Shown piece by piece: positions 1-7,657 of a stretch of DNA of 8,143 bases. Origin of the DNA: Desulfocapsa sp. (GTDB lineage Bacteria; Desulfobacterota; Desulfobulbia; Desulfobulbales; Desulfocapsaceae); the NCBI GenBank assembly GCA_029935135.1, contig JAOZKX010000076.1, positions 1 to 8,143 of the forward strand. Reading direction: 5' to 3'. The number at the start of each line of letters is the position of its first letter. The first letter of the stretch is position 1. A program made the translations under genes and the position numbers. A model generated the notes under the pieces. The model was given only the letters and a program-made list of their open reading frames with translations, made no database searches and was not told the origin of the DNA.

Positions 1-3000
1 GCACATATATTGAGCCGATTACTCCGGAGATGGTGATTAAAGTCATTGAAAAGGAGCGTCCCGATGCCCTGCTGCCGACCCTTGGTGGTCAGACTGCCTT
101 GAACACAGCCATTAAGGTTGCAGAAGCAGGGGCCCTTGAAAAATATAATGTGGAGATGCTTGCTGCCGATATCAGTGTTATCAAAAAGGCAGAGGGCAGG
201 GAAGAATTTAAAGAGGCCATGGAAAATATTGGTCTCAATGTTCCAAAGTCAGCCATTGTCCGAACCCTTGAAGACGCCATGGCAGCAGGTGACGATATTG
301 GTTTCCCTGTTATTGTCCGCCCAAGCTTTACCCTTGGCGGTACCGGCGGCGGTGTTGCCTATAATCGTCAGGAACTGGAAGACTTGTCATCATCTGGTCT
401 GGATCTCTCCATGACCACAGAAATCATGCTTGAGCGGAGTCTGCTTGGCTGGAAAGAGTTTGAGCTTGAGGTGATGCGGGATACCAATGATAATGTTGTC
501 ATTATCTGTTCCATCGAAAATATTGATGCCATGGGCGTGCACACTGGTGATTCCATTACCGTGGCACCTGCTCAGACCCTTACGGATCGAGAGTATCAGG
601 ATATGCGGGATGCTGCTATCGCCATCATTCGTGAGATTGGGGTGGAAACTGGTGGTTCCAATGTGCAGTTTGCGGTGAACCCCGAAGATGGGGAACTGAT
701 GATCATCGAGATGAATCCCCGTGTTTCCAGGAGTTCTGCTCTTGCATCCAAGGCAACTGGTTTCCCCATTGCCAAAATTGCAGCAAAACTGGCCGTTGGT
801 TATACCCTTGATGAGCTGAAGAATGATATTACCCAGGTAACATATGCTTCGTTTGAGCCCTCCATTGATTACTGTGTGGTCAAAATTCCCCGCTGGACCT
901 TTGAAAAGTTCCCGGAAGCCGTTGATGAACTCAGCACGGCCATGAAGTCAGTTGGGGAAACCATGGCCATGGGCCGAACCTTTAAAGAGGCCTTCCAAAA
1001 GGGAATGCGTTCCCTGGAAACTGGCCGCTTAGGGTTTGGTGCTGATGGGAAAGAGGAGCTGAAGCATCTGGATATGGAAGATCTGGAAGGAGGACTCAGG
1101 CGTCCCAATTCCAAACGGGTCAGTTATATCTATGAAGGCTTGAAACGAGGTTTCTCCATCGAAAAGCTCTTTCAGCTGACATCAATTGACCCGTGGTTTC
1201 TCTATAATTTTCAGCAGATTGTGGCCAAAGAAGCAGTTATTCGTGAACAGGGTTTCCAGGGTCTTGATAAGGATTTCCTGAGAAGTTGTAAAGAGTATGG
1301 ATTTTCTGACCATCAGCTTGCCTTTCTGACCGGGACATCCATGAAAGATGTTCGTGATCTGCGTAAAAAACTTGCAGTGGAACCGGTATATAAACTGGTT
1401 GATACCTGTGCTGCCGAGTTTGAATCCCATACACCCTATTACTACTCCACCTATGAGCAGGAAAATGAAGCCTCTGCTACGGATAAAAAGAAGATTATTA
1501 TTCTTGGTGGTGGACCAAATCGAATAGGCCAGGGAATTGAGTTTGATTACTGTTGTGTGCATGCCTCTTTTGCCCTGGCAGAGATCGGGGTGGAATCCAT
1601 CATGATCAATTCCAATCCAGAGACAGTTTCCACAGATTACGATACATCAGATAAACTCTACTTCGAACCCCTTACCTTTGAAGATGTTTTAAACATCATT
1701 GATCTTGAAAAACCGGACGGAGTGATTGTGCAATTCGGTGGCCAGACCCCGCTGAATCTGGCAGTGGCCTTGGAAGAGGCTGGGGTTGCTATTGTTGGCA
1801 CTCCTCCGGATTCCATTGATCGGGCAGAAGATCGTAAGCGCTTTCAGCAGTTTCTGCAGAAACTCGGACTGCGCCAGCCGGAGAATGATACTGTCTTTAC
1901 CTTGGATGAAGCACTTTCCGTTGCCAAAAAAATCGGTTATCCGGTTGTGGCGCGACCTTCTTATGTCCTTGGCGGCCGTGATATGCGTATTGTCTATACT
2001 GACGATGAGCTGCGAAGCTTTATGGCGATTCCAGGTATTGCAGGTGCGGACCATCCGGTACTCCTTGATAAATTCTTAAAAGATGCCATCGAGGTGGATG
2101 TGGATGCTCTCTGTGATGGCGAAAATACCATTATTGGCGGTATCATGCAGCATATTGAAGAAGCCGGTATCCATTCCGGCGACTCTGCCTGTGTATTACC
2201 CCCGCATACACTTTCCTCGGCAATGATTGAGGAGATTAAAGATGCCAGCAGGGCAATGGCTGAGGAGTTGGGTGTTATCGGCTTGATGAATGTGCAGTAC
2301 GCGGTGAAAGGCGATGATCTCTATATCCTTGAGGTGAATCCCAGGGCTTCCCGAACCGTTCCTTTTGTTTCAAAGGCGACAGGTGTTCCTCTGGCCAAGA
2401 TGGCAACAAAGATAATGATGGGCATGAGTCTTGAAGATCTGGGGATGACCAGTGAGGTGGAAATCAGCCATTGGGCAGTCAAAGAGGCTGTTTTTCCCTT
2501 TGATCGTTTTGAAAATGTCGATACCCTGCTTGGCCCGGAGATGAAGTCCACGGGTGAGGTTATGGGGATTGATGATGACCTGGGCCTGGCCCTGGCCAAA
2601 GGTCAGCTTGCAGCAGGCTCAACTCTGCCGCTGTCCGGTACTGTCTTTATCAGTGTTCGTGACAGTGATAAAAAGGCCATGCTTACACCCGCCAGGATCC
2701 TTGTTGAGATGGGATTTACAATCATCGCGACGGGTGGCACTGCAGATTTCTTCCATGAGAATGATGTGAGTTGTGATCGGGTCAATAAGATTTCCCAGGG
2801 CCGCCCTCATATTCTTGATAAAATGCAGGATAGTCAAGTGGATTGGGTGGTGAATACTTCCATGGGACGGCGCACCACCGAAGATTCTTATTCCATACGC
2901 AGAGCTGCCCTGGAGCTGCATATTCCCTACACCACAACTGCTACGGGTGCCAGTGCAGTGGTGACGGCAATTAAGGCCGTGCGGGAGAAAGAGATTGGGG

Positions 3001-3032
3001 TACAGCCGGTTCAATATTTTATTGAAAAGTAG
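1..3032 (+). CDS. carB: Carbamoyl-phosphate synthase large subunit (5' end outside window)
   Basis: CarB uses two ATP, bicarbonate and ammonia (delivered from glutamine by CarA) to make carbamoyl phosphate for pyrimidine and arginine synthesis in the cytoplasm. The reading frame is open from base 3 (first residues TYIEP) to the TAG at 3030-3032, giving 1009 residues. By comparison with remembered E. coli CarB (1073 aa, TYIEP at about residue 64), only about 63 N-terminal residues are missing. The duplicated synthetase architecture is visible. The first half has the ATP-grasp motif [12 protein letters not shown] (from 318) and [18 protein letters not shown] (from 714). The second half starts near 1488 with [20 protein letters not shown], then [11 protein letters not shown] (from 1956) and [18 protein letters not shown] (from 2337). 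A C-terminal MGS-like allosteric domain begins near 2635, with [16 protein letters not shown] and NTSMGRR, the region that binds UMP and ornithine in E. coli. No key motif is broken, so the gene appears functional. Its partner carA is not in the window and is expected upstream. Confidence 0.97.
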   Translation, partial: TYIEPITPEMVIKVIEKERPDALLPTLGGQTALNTAIKVAEAGALEKYNVEMLAADISVIKKAEGREEFKEAMENIGLNVPKSAIVRTLEDAMAAGDDIGFPVIVRPSFTLGGTGGGVAYNRQELEDLSSSGLDLSMTTEIMLERSLLGWKEFELEVMRDTNDNVVIICSIENIDAMGVHTGDSITVAPAQTLTDREYQDMRDAAIAIIREIGVETGGSNVQFAVNPEDGELMIIEMNPRVSRSSALASKATGFPIAKIAAKLAVGYTLDELKNDITQVTYASFEPSIDYCVVKIPRWTFEKFPEAVDELSTAMKSVGETMAMGRTFKEAFQKGMRSLETGRLGFGADGKEELKHLDMEDLEGGLRRPNSKRVSYIYEGLKRGFSIEKLFQLTSIDPWFLYNFQQIVAKEAVIREQGFQGLDKDFLRSCKEYGFSDHQLAFLTGTSMKDVRDLRKKLAVEPVYKLVDTCAAEFESHTPYYYSTYEQENEASATDKKKIIILGGGPNRIGQGIEFDYCCVHASFALAEIGVESIMINSNPETVSTDYDTSDKLYFEPLTFEDVLNIIDLEKPDGVIVQFGGQTPLNLAVALEEAGVAIVGTPPDSIDRAEDRKRFQQFLQKLGLRQPENDTVFTLDEALSVAKKIGYPVVARPSYVLGGRDMRIVYTDDELRSFMAIPGIAGADHPVLLDKFLKDAIEVDVDALCDGENTIIGGIMQHIEEAGIHSGDSACVLPPHTLSSAMIEEIKDASRAMAEELGVIGLMNVQYAVKGDDLYILEVNPRASRTVPFVSKATGVPLAKMATKIMMGMSLEDLGMTSEVEISHWAVKEAVFPFDRFENVDTLLGPEMKSTGEVMGIDDDLGLALAKGQLAAGSTLPLSGTVFISVRDSDKKAMLTPARILVEMGFTIIATGGTADFFHENDVSCDRVNKISQGRPHILDKMQDSQVDWVVNTSMGRRTTEDSYSIRRAALELHIPYTTTATGASAVVTAIKAVREKEIGVQPVQYFIEK

Positions 3033-3034
3033 TA

Positions 3035-3050
3035 AATTTATAGATAAATT
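3035..3050. repeat. AT-rich inverted repeat just after carB
   Basis: Seven bases (AATTTAT) are followed by AG and their exact reverse complement (ATAAATT), starting 2 nt after the carB stop codon. All pairs are A-T and there is no following T-run, so it is a poor intrinsic terminator. It may be only chance symmetry in AT-rich spacer. No function is assigned. Confidence 0.3.
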
Positions 3051-3133
3051 AGAAAGGCTTGCAGAAAAAGTCATTTATGCCCTCGACAGAACCCCTTTCT
3101 GCTCTTAGTGTAGTTGACTGTTGTGAAAAATTC

Positions 3134-3153
3134 CTGACATTGTCTGACAATGT
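3134..3153. promoter_or_regulatory. Operator-like tandem repeat and palindrome upstream of ftsH
   Basis: Two adjacent 10-bp units, CTGACATTGT and CTGACAATGT, differ at one base and sit one helical turn apart. The same stretch contains a perfect 8-1-8 inverted repeat (ACATTGTC, T, GACAATGT at 3137-3153). It ends 34 bp before the proposed ftsH start. Its position and symmetry fit a regulator-binding site or an mRNA leader hairpin, but I recognise no known regulator. No T-run follows, so it does not look like a terminator. No convincing sigma-70 or heat-shock promoter could be placed around it. Confidence 0.4.
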
Positions 3154-3177
3154 TACATTCGCTTAATCCGGAGTTGT

Positions 3178-3182
3178 GGAGG
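3178..3182 (+). promoter_or_regulatory. Ribosome binding site deciding a TTG start for ftsH
   Basis: GGAGG lies 5 nt before TTG at 3188. The alternative in-frame GTG at 3176 has only a CCGGAG 2 nt upstream, which is too close to work well. It would also place the good GGAGG inside the coding region. The TTG start is therefore preferred. Confidence 0.65.
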
Positions 3183-3187
3183 ACTCT

Positions 3188-5167
3188 TTGAATACATTTT
3201 ATAAAAATCTTTCCATGTGGCTGGTGATTGGTCTCAGCATGATCCTGCTTTTTAATCTCTTTAATAAGCCTCAGGGGCAGTCTAATGCATTGACCTACAG
3301 TCAATTTGTAAATGCTGTTGAGAGGCATGATATTTCCAGTGTGCAGATCAGCGGCGATATTGTTTCCGGCGTGACCCAAGATGGGCAGGCGTTTCGTGCT
3401 GTTTATCCGGTGAATGATGATGAGATGATTTCTATTCTGCGTCATAATAATGTGGATATCTCAGTGAAAGAGGTTCAAAAAGACTCTCTTATGATGTCTA
3501 TTTTTGTCTCCTGGTTTCCCATGCTGTTGCTTATTGGTGTCTGGGTATTTTTTATGCGCCAGATGCAGATGGGTGGTGGCAAAGGTGGAGCCCTTTCTTT
3601 TGGGAAAACGAAAGCCAAGCTTATGGAGCAGGGGGAACACAAGGTCACCTTTGATGATGTGGCCGGTATCGATGAGGCCAAAGAGGAACTGGAAGAGATT
3701 ATTGATTTCTTAAAAGATCCGCAAAAATTTACCAAACTCGGTGCCCGTATTCCTAAAGGGGTACTTCTGGCCGGTTCCCCCGGAACAGGAAAAACTCTGC
3801 TGGCAAAAGCCATTGCCGGAGAGGCGGATGTACCGTTTTTTACCATTTCCGGATCCGATTTTGTGGAGATGTTTGTGGGTGTGGGGGCGTCGCGTGTTCG
3901 TGATCTTTTTACTCAGGGAAAGAAGAATGCACCCTGTATTATTTTTATCGATGAGATTGATGCTGTTGGTCGTCATCGTGGAGCCGGTCTTGGTGGCGGG
4001 CATGATGAACGTGAGCAGACCCTGAATCAGCTGCTGGTTGAGATGGATGGTTTTGAGGAAAATGAGGGGGTCATTATTGTGGCCGCCACCAACCGTCCAG
4101 ATGTCCTTGATCCGGCTCTGCTGCGTCCGGGAAGATTTGATCGTCAGGTGATTGTTCCTGTTCCTGATGTCCTGGGTCGCCAGAAGATTCTTGAGATTTA
4201 TGGCAAGAAGACCAAGATGCGGGATGATGTGGATATGGAAATCGTGGCCCGCGGAACGCCGGGTTTCACCGGTGCCGATCTTGAAAATCTGGTCAACGAA
4301 GCGGCCCTGATGGCGGCGCGTTCCGGTGCCAAAAAGATCGACAAAGAGATGATCGACAAGGCAAAAGATAAGATAATGATGGGTGCTGAACGAAAATCCA
4401 TGATTATCACCGAGAAAGAAAAGGAAATCACGGCCTATCATGAGGCTGGTCACGCCCTTGTTGCCAGGCTGCTGGAAGATACTGATCCCATCCATAAGGT
4501 GAGTATTATCCCACGTGGTCGTGCCCTTGGGGTGACCATGCAGCTGCCGACAGATGAACGCTACACCCATTCCAAGAAGTTTCTGCAGAATTCACTCTGT
4601 ATCTTGTTTGGTGGGCGCGTTGCAGAAAAACTAATCTTTGATGAGATCACCACTGGTGCCGGTAATGATATTGAACGGGCCTCAGGTATGGCCAGGAAGA
4701 TGGTCTGCGAATGGGGTATGAGTGATGAGCTTGGTCCCTTGTCCTTTGGCAAGAAGGAAGAACAGATTTTTCTTGGCAGAGAGATTTCCCAGCATCGTGA
4801 TTTCAGTGAGGATACTGCGCGAAAGATTGATGCTGAAGTGTACAAATTCATTAGTGCTGCCAATGATCATGTGACAAAGCTGCTCACTGATAATTTGGAT
4901 GTATTGAAGCGTATTGCTGAAGAACTTCTGGAAAAAGAGACCATCATGCTGGAAGATATCGAGGATGTTCTCGACGAACTGCGTCCTGGCCAATATGAGC
5001 GAACCGAGACTGAGCCGCCGCCGAAGAAAAAGGCGGCTGTGAAAAAGAAAGCTGCTGCTCCGGTTGAAGAAGAGGAGAGTGCTGAGTCTGAAGAGTCAGA
5101 AGTTGCAGAAGAAACAGAAGATGCTCCGGAGGAAGGGGAAGCACCTGCTGAAGCAGTAAAGGAGTAG
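3188..5167 (+). CDS. ftsH: ATP-dependent zinc metalloprotease FtsH
   Basis: FtsH is the membrane-anchored hexameric AAA+ protease that degrades damaged membrane proteins and selected cytoplasmic regulators. Numbering from the TTG start (659 residues; E. coli FtsH is about 644): membrane segment 1 is near 9-25, a short periplasmic domain follows, and membrane segment 2 is near 104-123. The AAA module has Walker A GSPGTGKT (196-203), pore FVG (229-231), Walker B IIFIDE (251-256) and the second region of homology [20 protein letters not shown] (300-319). The zinc site is HEAGH (418-422), with the third ligand Asp at about 494 in GNDIE. The protein is complete and should be active. A tail from about 608 is low complexity, first Lys/Ala/Pro then strongly acidic Glu/Ser. 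The start is TTG because of the GGAGG at 3178-3182; GTG at 3176 would add four residues. folP follows after 3 bp, so the two are very likely co-transcribed. Confidence 0.96.
   Translation: MNTFYKNLSMWLVIGLSMILLFNLFNKPQGQSNALTYSQFVNAVERHDISSVQISGDIVSGVTQDGQAFRAVYPVNDDEMISILRHNNVDISVKEVQKDSLMMSIFVSWFPMLLLIGVWVFFMRQMQMGGGKGGALSFGKTKAKLMEQGEHKVTFDDVAGIDEAKEELEEIIDFLKDPQKFTKLGARIPKGVLLAGSPGTGKTLLAKAIAGEADVPFFTISGSDFVEMFVGVGASRVRDLFTQGKKNAPCIIFIDEIDAVGRHRGAGLGGGHDEREQTLNQLLVEMDGFEENEGVIIVAATNRPDVLDPALLRPGRFDRQVIVPVPDVLGRQKILEIYGKKTKMRDDVDMEIVARGTPGFTGADLENLVNEAALMAARSGAKKIDKEMIDKAKDKIMMGAERKSMIITEKEKEITAYHEAGHALVARLLEDTDPIHKVSIIPRGRALGVTMQLPTDERYTHSKKFLQNSLCILFGGRVAEKLIFDEITTGAGNDIERASGMARKMVCEWGMSDELGPLSFGKKEEQIFLGREISQHRDFSEDTARKIDAEVYKFISAANDHVTKLLTDNLDVLKRIAEELLEKETIMLEDIEDVLDELRPGQYERTETEPPPKKKAAVKKKAAAPVEEEESAESEESEVAEETEDAPEEGEAPAEAVKE
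5158..5164 (+). promoter_or_regulatory. folP ribosome binding site inside the end of ftsH
   Basis: AAAGGAG overlaps the last codons of ftsH and lies 6 nt before the GTG at 5171. It supports GTG as the folP start and suggests that translation of folP is coupled to termination on ftsH. Confidence 0.7.
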
Positions 5168-5170
5168 ACC

Positions 5171-5971
5171 GTGACCATCCCAAAGATAATGGGGATTCTC
5201 AATGTGACCCCTGATTCTTTTTCCGATGGTGGGCAGTTTGATTCAGAAGCCTCTGCCTGTTCCCAGGCAGAGGCTCTTGTAGTTTCAGGGGCAGATATAA
5301 TTGATGTGGGTGGTGAATCCACCCGTCCCTTTGCAGAATCTGTTTCTGTAGAGGATGAATTACAGCGGGTACTACCTGCCATTCGAGCCATTCGCAGCCG
5401 TTTTCCCATTCCCATATCCATAGATACCACCAAGGCAGAAGTTGCCCGCCAGGCACTGGATGCCGGTGCTGACATCATTAATGATGTCTCTGCATTACGC
5501 AAAGATCCTGAAATGATTGATCTGGTGCGGGAAACAACAGTGCCCGTCATCATCATGCACATGCAAAACACTCCGGGGGATATGCAGCTAAAGCCGCAGT
5601 ATGATAATGTAATCCATGATATTATTGCATTTTTCCGGGAGCGTATACAGTGGCTGGAGGAAAAGGGGATTGATCCACAGAGAATCACCCTTGATCCCGG
5701 GATCGGATTTGGGAAAACTGTTTCCCATAATCTTTCGATTCTGAAACATCTGGAAGTGTTTAAAACACTTGGCTGTCCCGTACTCCTTGGTCATTCCCGT
5801 AAACGATTTATCGAAGATATCACCGGCCTTGCTGTGGAAGAACGTGATCTTCCCACTGCAGTGGTTTCAGCGCTTGCTTTGCAGTCCGGGGTGGATATTA
5901 TTCGGGTCCATAATGTGGCGGCAAGCCATCAGGCCTTGCAGATGGCTGCGGCAATTCAGGGTGCAGAGTAA
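5171..5971 (+). CDS. folP: Dihydropteroate synthase
   Basis: FolP joins 6-hydroxymethyl-7,8-dihydropterin diphosphate to p-aminobenzoate, giving dihydropteroate for folate synthesis; it is the sulfonamide target. The 266-residue product has the normal TIM-barrel length. Family signatures are all present: NVTPDSFSDGG (11-21, loop 1), DVGGESTRP (45-53, loop 2), SIDTT with the pterin-binding Asp at 85, NDVSA with Asn 104, LDPGIGFGK with Asp 175, GHSRK with Lys 211, and RVHN with Arg 245 and His 247. These correspond to the E. coli residues N22, D96, N115, D185, K221, R255 and H257. The GTG start is set by AAAGGAG and by the family's usual short N-terminus before IMGILNVTP. Pairing with ftsH is the arrangement known from E. 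coli (ftsH-folP-glmM), but here an unknown membrane-protein gene follows instead of glmM. A strong hairpin lies inside the gene at 5248-5275. Confidence 0.96.
   Translation: MTIPKIMGILNVTPDSFSDGGQFDSEASACSQAEALVVSGADIIDVGGESTRPFAESVSVEDELQRVLPAIRAIRSRFPIPISIDTTKAEVARQALDAGADIINDVSALRKDPEMIDLVRETTVPVIIMHMQNTPGDMQLKPQYDNVIHDIIAFFRERIQWLEEKGIDPQRITLDPGIGFGKTVSHNLSILKHLEVFKTLGCPVLLGHSRKRFIEDITGLAVEERDLPTAVVSALALQSGVDIIRVHNVAASHQALQMAAAIQGAE
5248..5275. repeat. Perfect 12-bp inverted repeat (hairpin) inside folP
   Basis: AGCCTCTGCCTG is followed by TTCC and its exact reverse complement, CAGGCAGAGGCT. The RNA would form a 12-bp GC-rich stem with a 4-nt loop, starting 77 nt into folP and covering roughly codons 26-35 (around SEASACSQAEA). 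No T-run follows, so it is not an intrinsic terminator. It could slow translation, mark an RNase site between ftsH and folP messages, or be a small inserted repeat. The hairpin itself is certain; its role is unknown. Confidence 0.75.
5754..5770. repeat. 8-1-8 palindrome within folP
   Basis: AAGTGTTT, A, AAACACTT is perfectly symmetric but lies in the middle of folP coding sequence (around codons 195-200). Short perfect palindromes like this are expected about once in a window this size, so no function is claimed. Confidence 0.25.
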
Positions 5972-5997
5972 ATGTACCAGAACGGAGAGGTCTTGAG

Positions 5998-6732
5998 ATG
6001 AATACAGTCGAGAATAACAGCAGTAAAGAGCAGAAGAGTGTGAAAAAGTTTGGTTGCCTGCAGGTTTTCGGTATTGTACTGCTCACCGTACTGCTGACAA
6101 CGGGTGTGACCCTGTGGGTTGCTAAGACCTATATCTTCCCTTCACAGTTTGAGCCTGTGGTGCTGACCTCTGTAGAGGAACAGGAGTTATCCGAAAAACT
6201 GAGTCAATTGAGTTTCTCGGAAGATACAACATCCAAAGTCAATCCTGGCGGAAAACCCGCCAGGCAGAATCCCGGCCCGGGTGAGAGTGAACAGGAAAGC
6301 GGGGTACTGCAACCAGAAGCATATAGTGAAAAAGGAGCCAGTCGAGAGATCTCCTTTAGCGAACGTGAACTCAACGCCATGCTTGCCAAAAATACAGATC
6401 TGGCAACGAAAGTGGCTGTTGATCTAGCCGATAATCTTATCAGTGCCCGATTACGCATCCCGGTTGACAGAGATTTCCCTATCTTTGCTGGTAAAACAAT
6501 ACGGGCAGCTGCAGGGGTGGAGTTTTCCTATCTCGGTGAAAAACCTGTGGTTGTCTTAAAAGGGGTTACATTGATGGGTGTACCCGTTCCCAATGCCTGG
6601 CTGGGCGGCCTGAAAAATATCGATCTGGTCCAGGAGTTTGGCACTGATGAAGGTTTCTGGAAACTCTTTTCCGATGGGGTGGCGTCAATTGAGACTAGAG
6701 AGGGACAGCTGACAATTACCTTAAAAGAGTAG
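5998..6732 (+). CDS. Unrecognised single-pass membrane-anchored protein
   Basis: I do not recognise this 244-residue protein. Residues 1-21 are polar with a lysine cluster (K10, K13, K16, K17) ahead of one hydrophobic segment at about 22-43. That predicts a cytoplasmic N-terminus and a body outside the inner membrane. Residues about 57-72 look helical. About 73-115 is a Pro/Gly/Ser/Glu-rich linker. Then comes a compact domain (118-244) opening with ISFSERELNAMLAKN and continuing with alternating strands. The opening resembles anchored envelope proteins of the YpmS/DUF2140 kind, but this is only an impression. The sole Cys (20) precedes the hydrophobic stretch, so it is not a lipobox. ATG at 5998 has GGAGAGG 7 nt upstream. 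It starts 26 bp after folP and ends 10 bp before yaaA, so it is probably in their operon. It is likely a real gene given its RBS, spacing and structured product. Confidence 0.85.
   Translation: MNTVENNSSKEQKSVKKFGCLQVFGIVLLTVLLTTGVTLWVAKTYIFPSQFEPVVLTSVEEQELSEKLSQLSFSEDTTSKVNPGGKPARQNPGPGESEQESGVLQPEAYSEKGASREISFSERELNAMLAKNTDLATKVAVDLADNLISARLRIPVDRDFPIFAGKTIRAAAGVEFSYLGEKPVVVLKGVTLMGVPVPNAWLGGLKNIDLVQEFGTDEGFWKLFSDGVASIETREGQLTITLKE
6244..6264. repeat. GC-rich hairpin in the linker of the membrane-protein gene
   Basis: CCTGGCGG, loop AAAAC, CCGCCAGG form a perfect 8-bp GC-rich stem at codons 82-89, within the low-complexity linker. A second small symmetric run, CCCG-GCC-CGGG, follows at 6271-6281. 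No T-run is present. It may reflect expansion of the linker by a small repeat, or chance; the symmetry is certain but the function is not. Confidence 0.5.
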
Positions 6733-6742
6733 AGTCTCTCCT

Positions 6743-7507
6743 ATGTTAATGCTTATTGCCCCCTCAAAGACGCAGGAGTCTGGTCATTCTTTTCCAGCAG
6801 AGCCCACTCAACCTCTCTTCCTGGAGGAGAGTGCATTGCTGGTGGAGGAGTTGCGAAAACTCTCCGTTCCGGCCCTTGGTAAACTCATGAAAATGAGTGA
6901 ACGGCTGGCAGTACAGACCCATCAGCGTATCGATGCATTCAACATGCCTTTTACCGCTGGAAATAGTGGCCCTGCTCTCTTTACTTTTCAAGGGGATGTC
7001 TATTCCCGTATTGATGTAACAGGCTATGGGCAGGCTGATTTGGACTATGTGCAGAGTCATCTCTGTATTCTCTCAGGATTATATGGAATATTGCGGCCCA
7101 TGGATTTGATGCAGCCCTATCGTCTTGAAATGGGATGCAGACTTGCCAACAGCAGGGGAAAGAACCTCTATGATTTCTGGAGTATAAAGGTCACTGAGGG
7201 AGTTAATGAGATTCTGGCCACTCAGCAAGAGCCGATTGTGGTCAATCTGGCGTCAGCTGAATATATGCGGGTGATCAATAAGAAGGAACTGAAAGGTTCC
7301 CTGCTGCAGGTTGATTTTAAGGAACGCAAAGGAGACGGATATCGGACGGTTGCCATTCATGCCAAACGGGCACGGGGCATGATGGTGGATTTTGCTGTGA
7401 CAGAAAAGATAGAGACCGTTACAGCTCTGAAAAAGTTTCAACTGTCCGGCTATGTATTCCAGGCAGAACTCTCGTCAGAGAAACAGTATGTTTTTACCAG
7501 GGAATGA
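6743..7507 (+). CDS. yaaA: YaaA family peroxide stress protein (DUF328/UPF0246)
   Basis: YaaA family proteins bind DNA and, in E. coli, limit intracellular iron and oxidative damage during peroxide stress. The 254-residue product matches the family along its whole length and in size (E. coli about 258). It has the N-terminal MLMLIAPSKT (E. coli MLILISPAKT), FQGDVY (82-87), SGLYGILRPMDLMQPYRL (111-128), NLASAEY (168-174) and AKRARGMM (207-214). The first ATG is chosen because it reproduces the MLxLI start; a second ATG lies two codons on. The ribosome binding site is weak (AGAG at 6731-6734, 8 nt before ATG), so translation may be coupled to the gene that ends 10 bp upstream. It is the last gene of the co-directional cluster and is followed by AT-rich spacer. 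OxyR-type control is known in E. coli, but no such site is evident here. Confidence 0.95.
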   Translation: MLMLIAPSKTQESGHSFPAEPTQPLFLEESALLVEELRKLSVPALGKLMKMSERLAVQTHQRIDAFNMPFTAGNSGPALFTFQGDVYSRIDVTGYGQADLDYVQSHLCILSGLYGILRPMDLMQPYRLEMGCRLANSRGKNLYDFWSIKVTEGVNEILATQQEPIVVNLASAEYMRVINKKELKGSLLQVDFKERKGDGYRTVAIHAKRARGMMVDFAVTEKIETVTALKKFQLSGYVFQAELSSEKQYVFTRE

Positions 7508-7621
7508 TTGTTTGGTGGGCGGGTTAACTTGGGCATTATGTTTTGAAAACCCTGCCAATATAAAGTGAAAAACATTCTCCATTTTTCATGTTTTGTCGAA
7601 GTTAATTTAAAACTAACCCTC

Positions 7622-7651
7622 TTGACATAGTATCACTATTGGTATTACAGT
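7622..7651 (+). promoter_or_regulatory. Putative sigma-70 promoter of hicAB, abutting the hicA start
   Basis: A perfect -35 box TTGACA (7622-7627) is followed by candidate -10 boxes TATTAC (7643-7648, spacing 15, 4 of 6 matches) or TACAGT (7646-7651, spacing 18, 4 of 6). Either puts the transcription start at about 7655-7660, at or within 3 nt of the hicA ATG. The -35 is strong and the -10 is weak, as in a regulated promoter. Confidence 0.5.
7627..7648. promoter_or_regulatory. Possible HicB operator inside the promoter
   Basis: Between the -35 and -10 boxes lies the inverted repeat ATAGT-ATC-ACTAT (7627-7639). GTATCAC (7630-7636) and GTATTAC (7642-7648) form a direct repeat 12 bp apart. HicB antitoxins commonly repress their own operon, so a site here is plausible. 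The repeats are short and no known HicB motif was matched. Confidence 0.35.
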
Positions 7652-7657
7652 TTACGC

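Larger units (their letters stand above)
7508..7657 (+). other. AT-rich gap between yaaA and hicA
   Basis: This 150-bp non-coding stretch separates the housekeeping cluster from the toxin-antitoxin genes. It contains GTTTTGAAAAC (7540-7550), the 8-mer ATGTTTTG twice exactly 50 bp apart (7538-7545 and 7588-7595), and an inverted AAAACAT copy (7569-7575) that could pair with the second. A bulged pairing of GGCGGGTT with AACCCTGCC has a long loop and no T-run. No clear intrinsic terminator is present. The last 36 bases hold the putative hicA promoter. Confidence 0.6.

Noticed and set aside
1182..2054. Minus-strand open frames opposite carB
   Set aside because: Shadows of the conserved CarB coding sequence; products show no known motif.
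3051..3103. Intrinsic terminator after carB (GCAGAAA paired with TTTCTGC)
   Set aside because: The stem is only 7 bp, the loop is 29 nt, and no T-run follows.
3114..3142. Sigma-70 promoter for ftsH using TTGACT at 3114-3119
   Set aside because: The hexamers at 16-18 nt spacing match TATAAT at only about 3 positions. A heat-shock consensus (CTTGAAA / CCCCAT) was also sought and not found.
3710..5688. Long open frames on the minus strand opposite ftsH and folP (e.g. 3710-4570 and 4867-5688)
   Set aside because: They mirror well-supported genes on the + strand, give compositionally odd proteins (the second is very Ser-rich, opposite the charged FtsH tail), and have no recognisable domain.
5754..5770. 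8-1-8 palindrome in folP as an operator
   Set aside because: Perfect 8-bp inverted repeats with short loops are expected about once in 8 kb, and this one lies deep inside conserved coding sequence.
6040..6130. Lipoprotein signal for the unknown membrane protein (Cys 20)
   Set aside because: The cysteine comes before, not after, the hydrophobic segment, so signal peptidase II could not process it as a lipobox.
7515..7554. Intrinsic terminator after yaaA (GGCGGGTT with AACCCTGCC)
   Set aside because: The stem is bulged, the loop is over 20 nt and the following bases are A-rich without a T-run.
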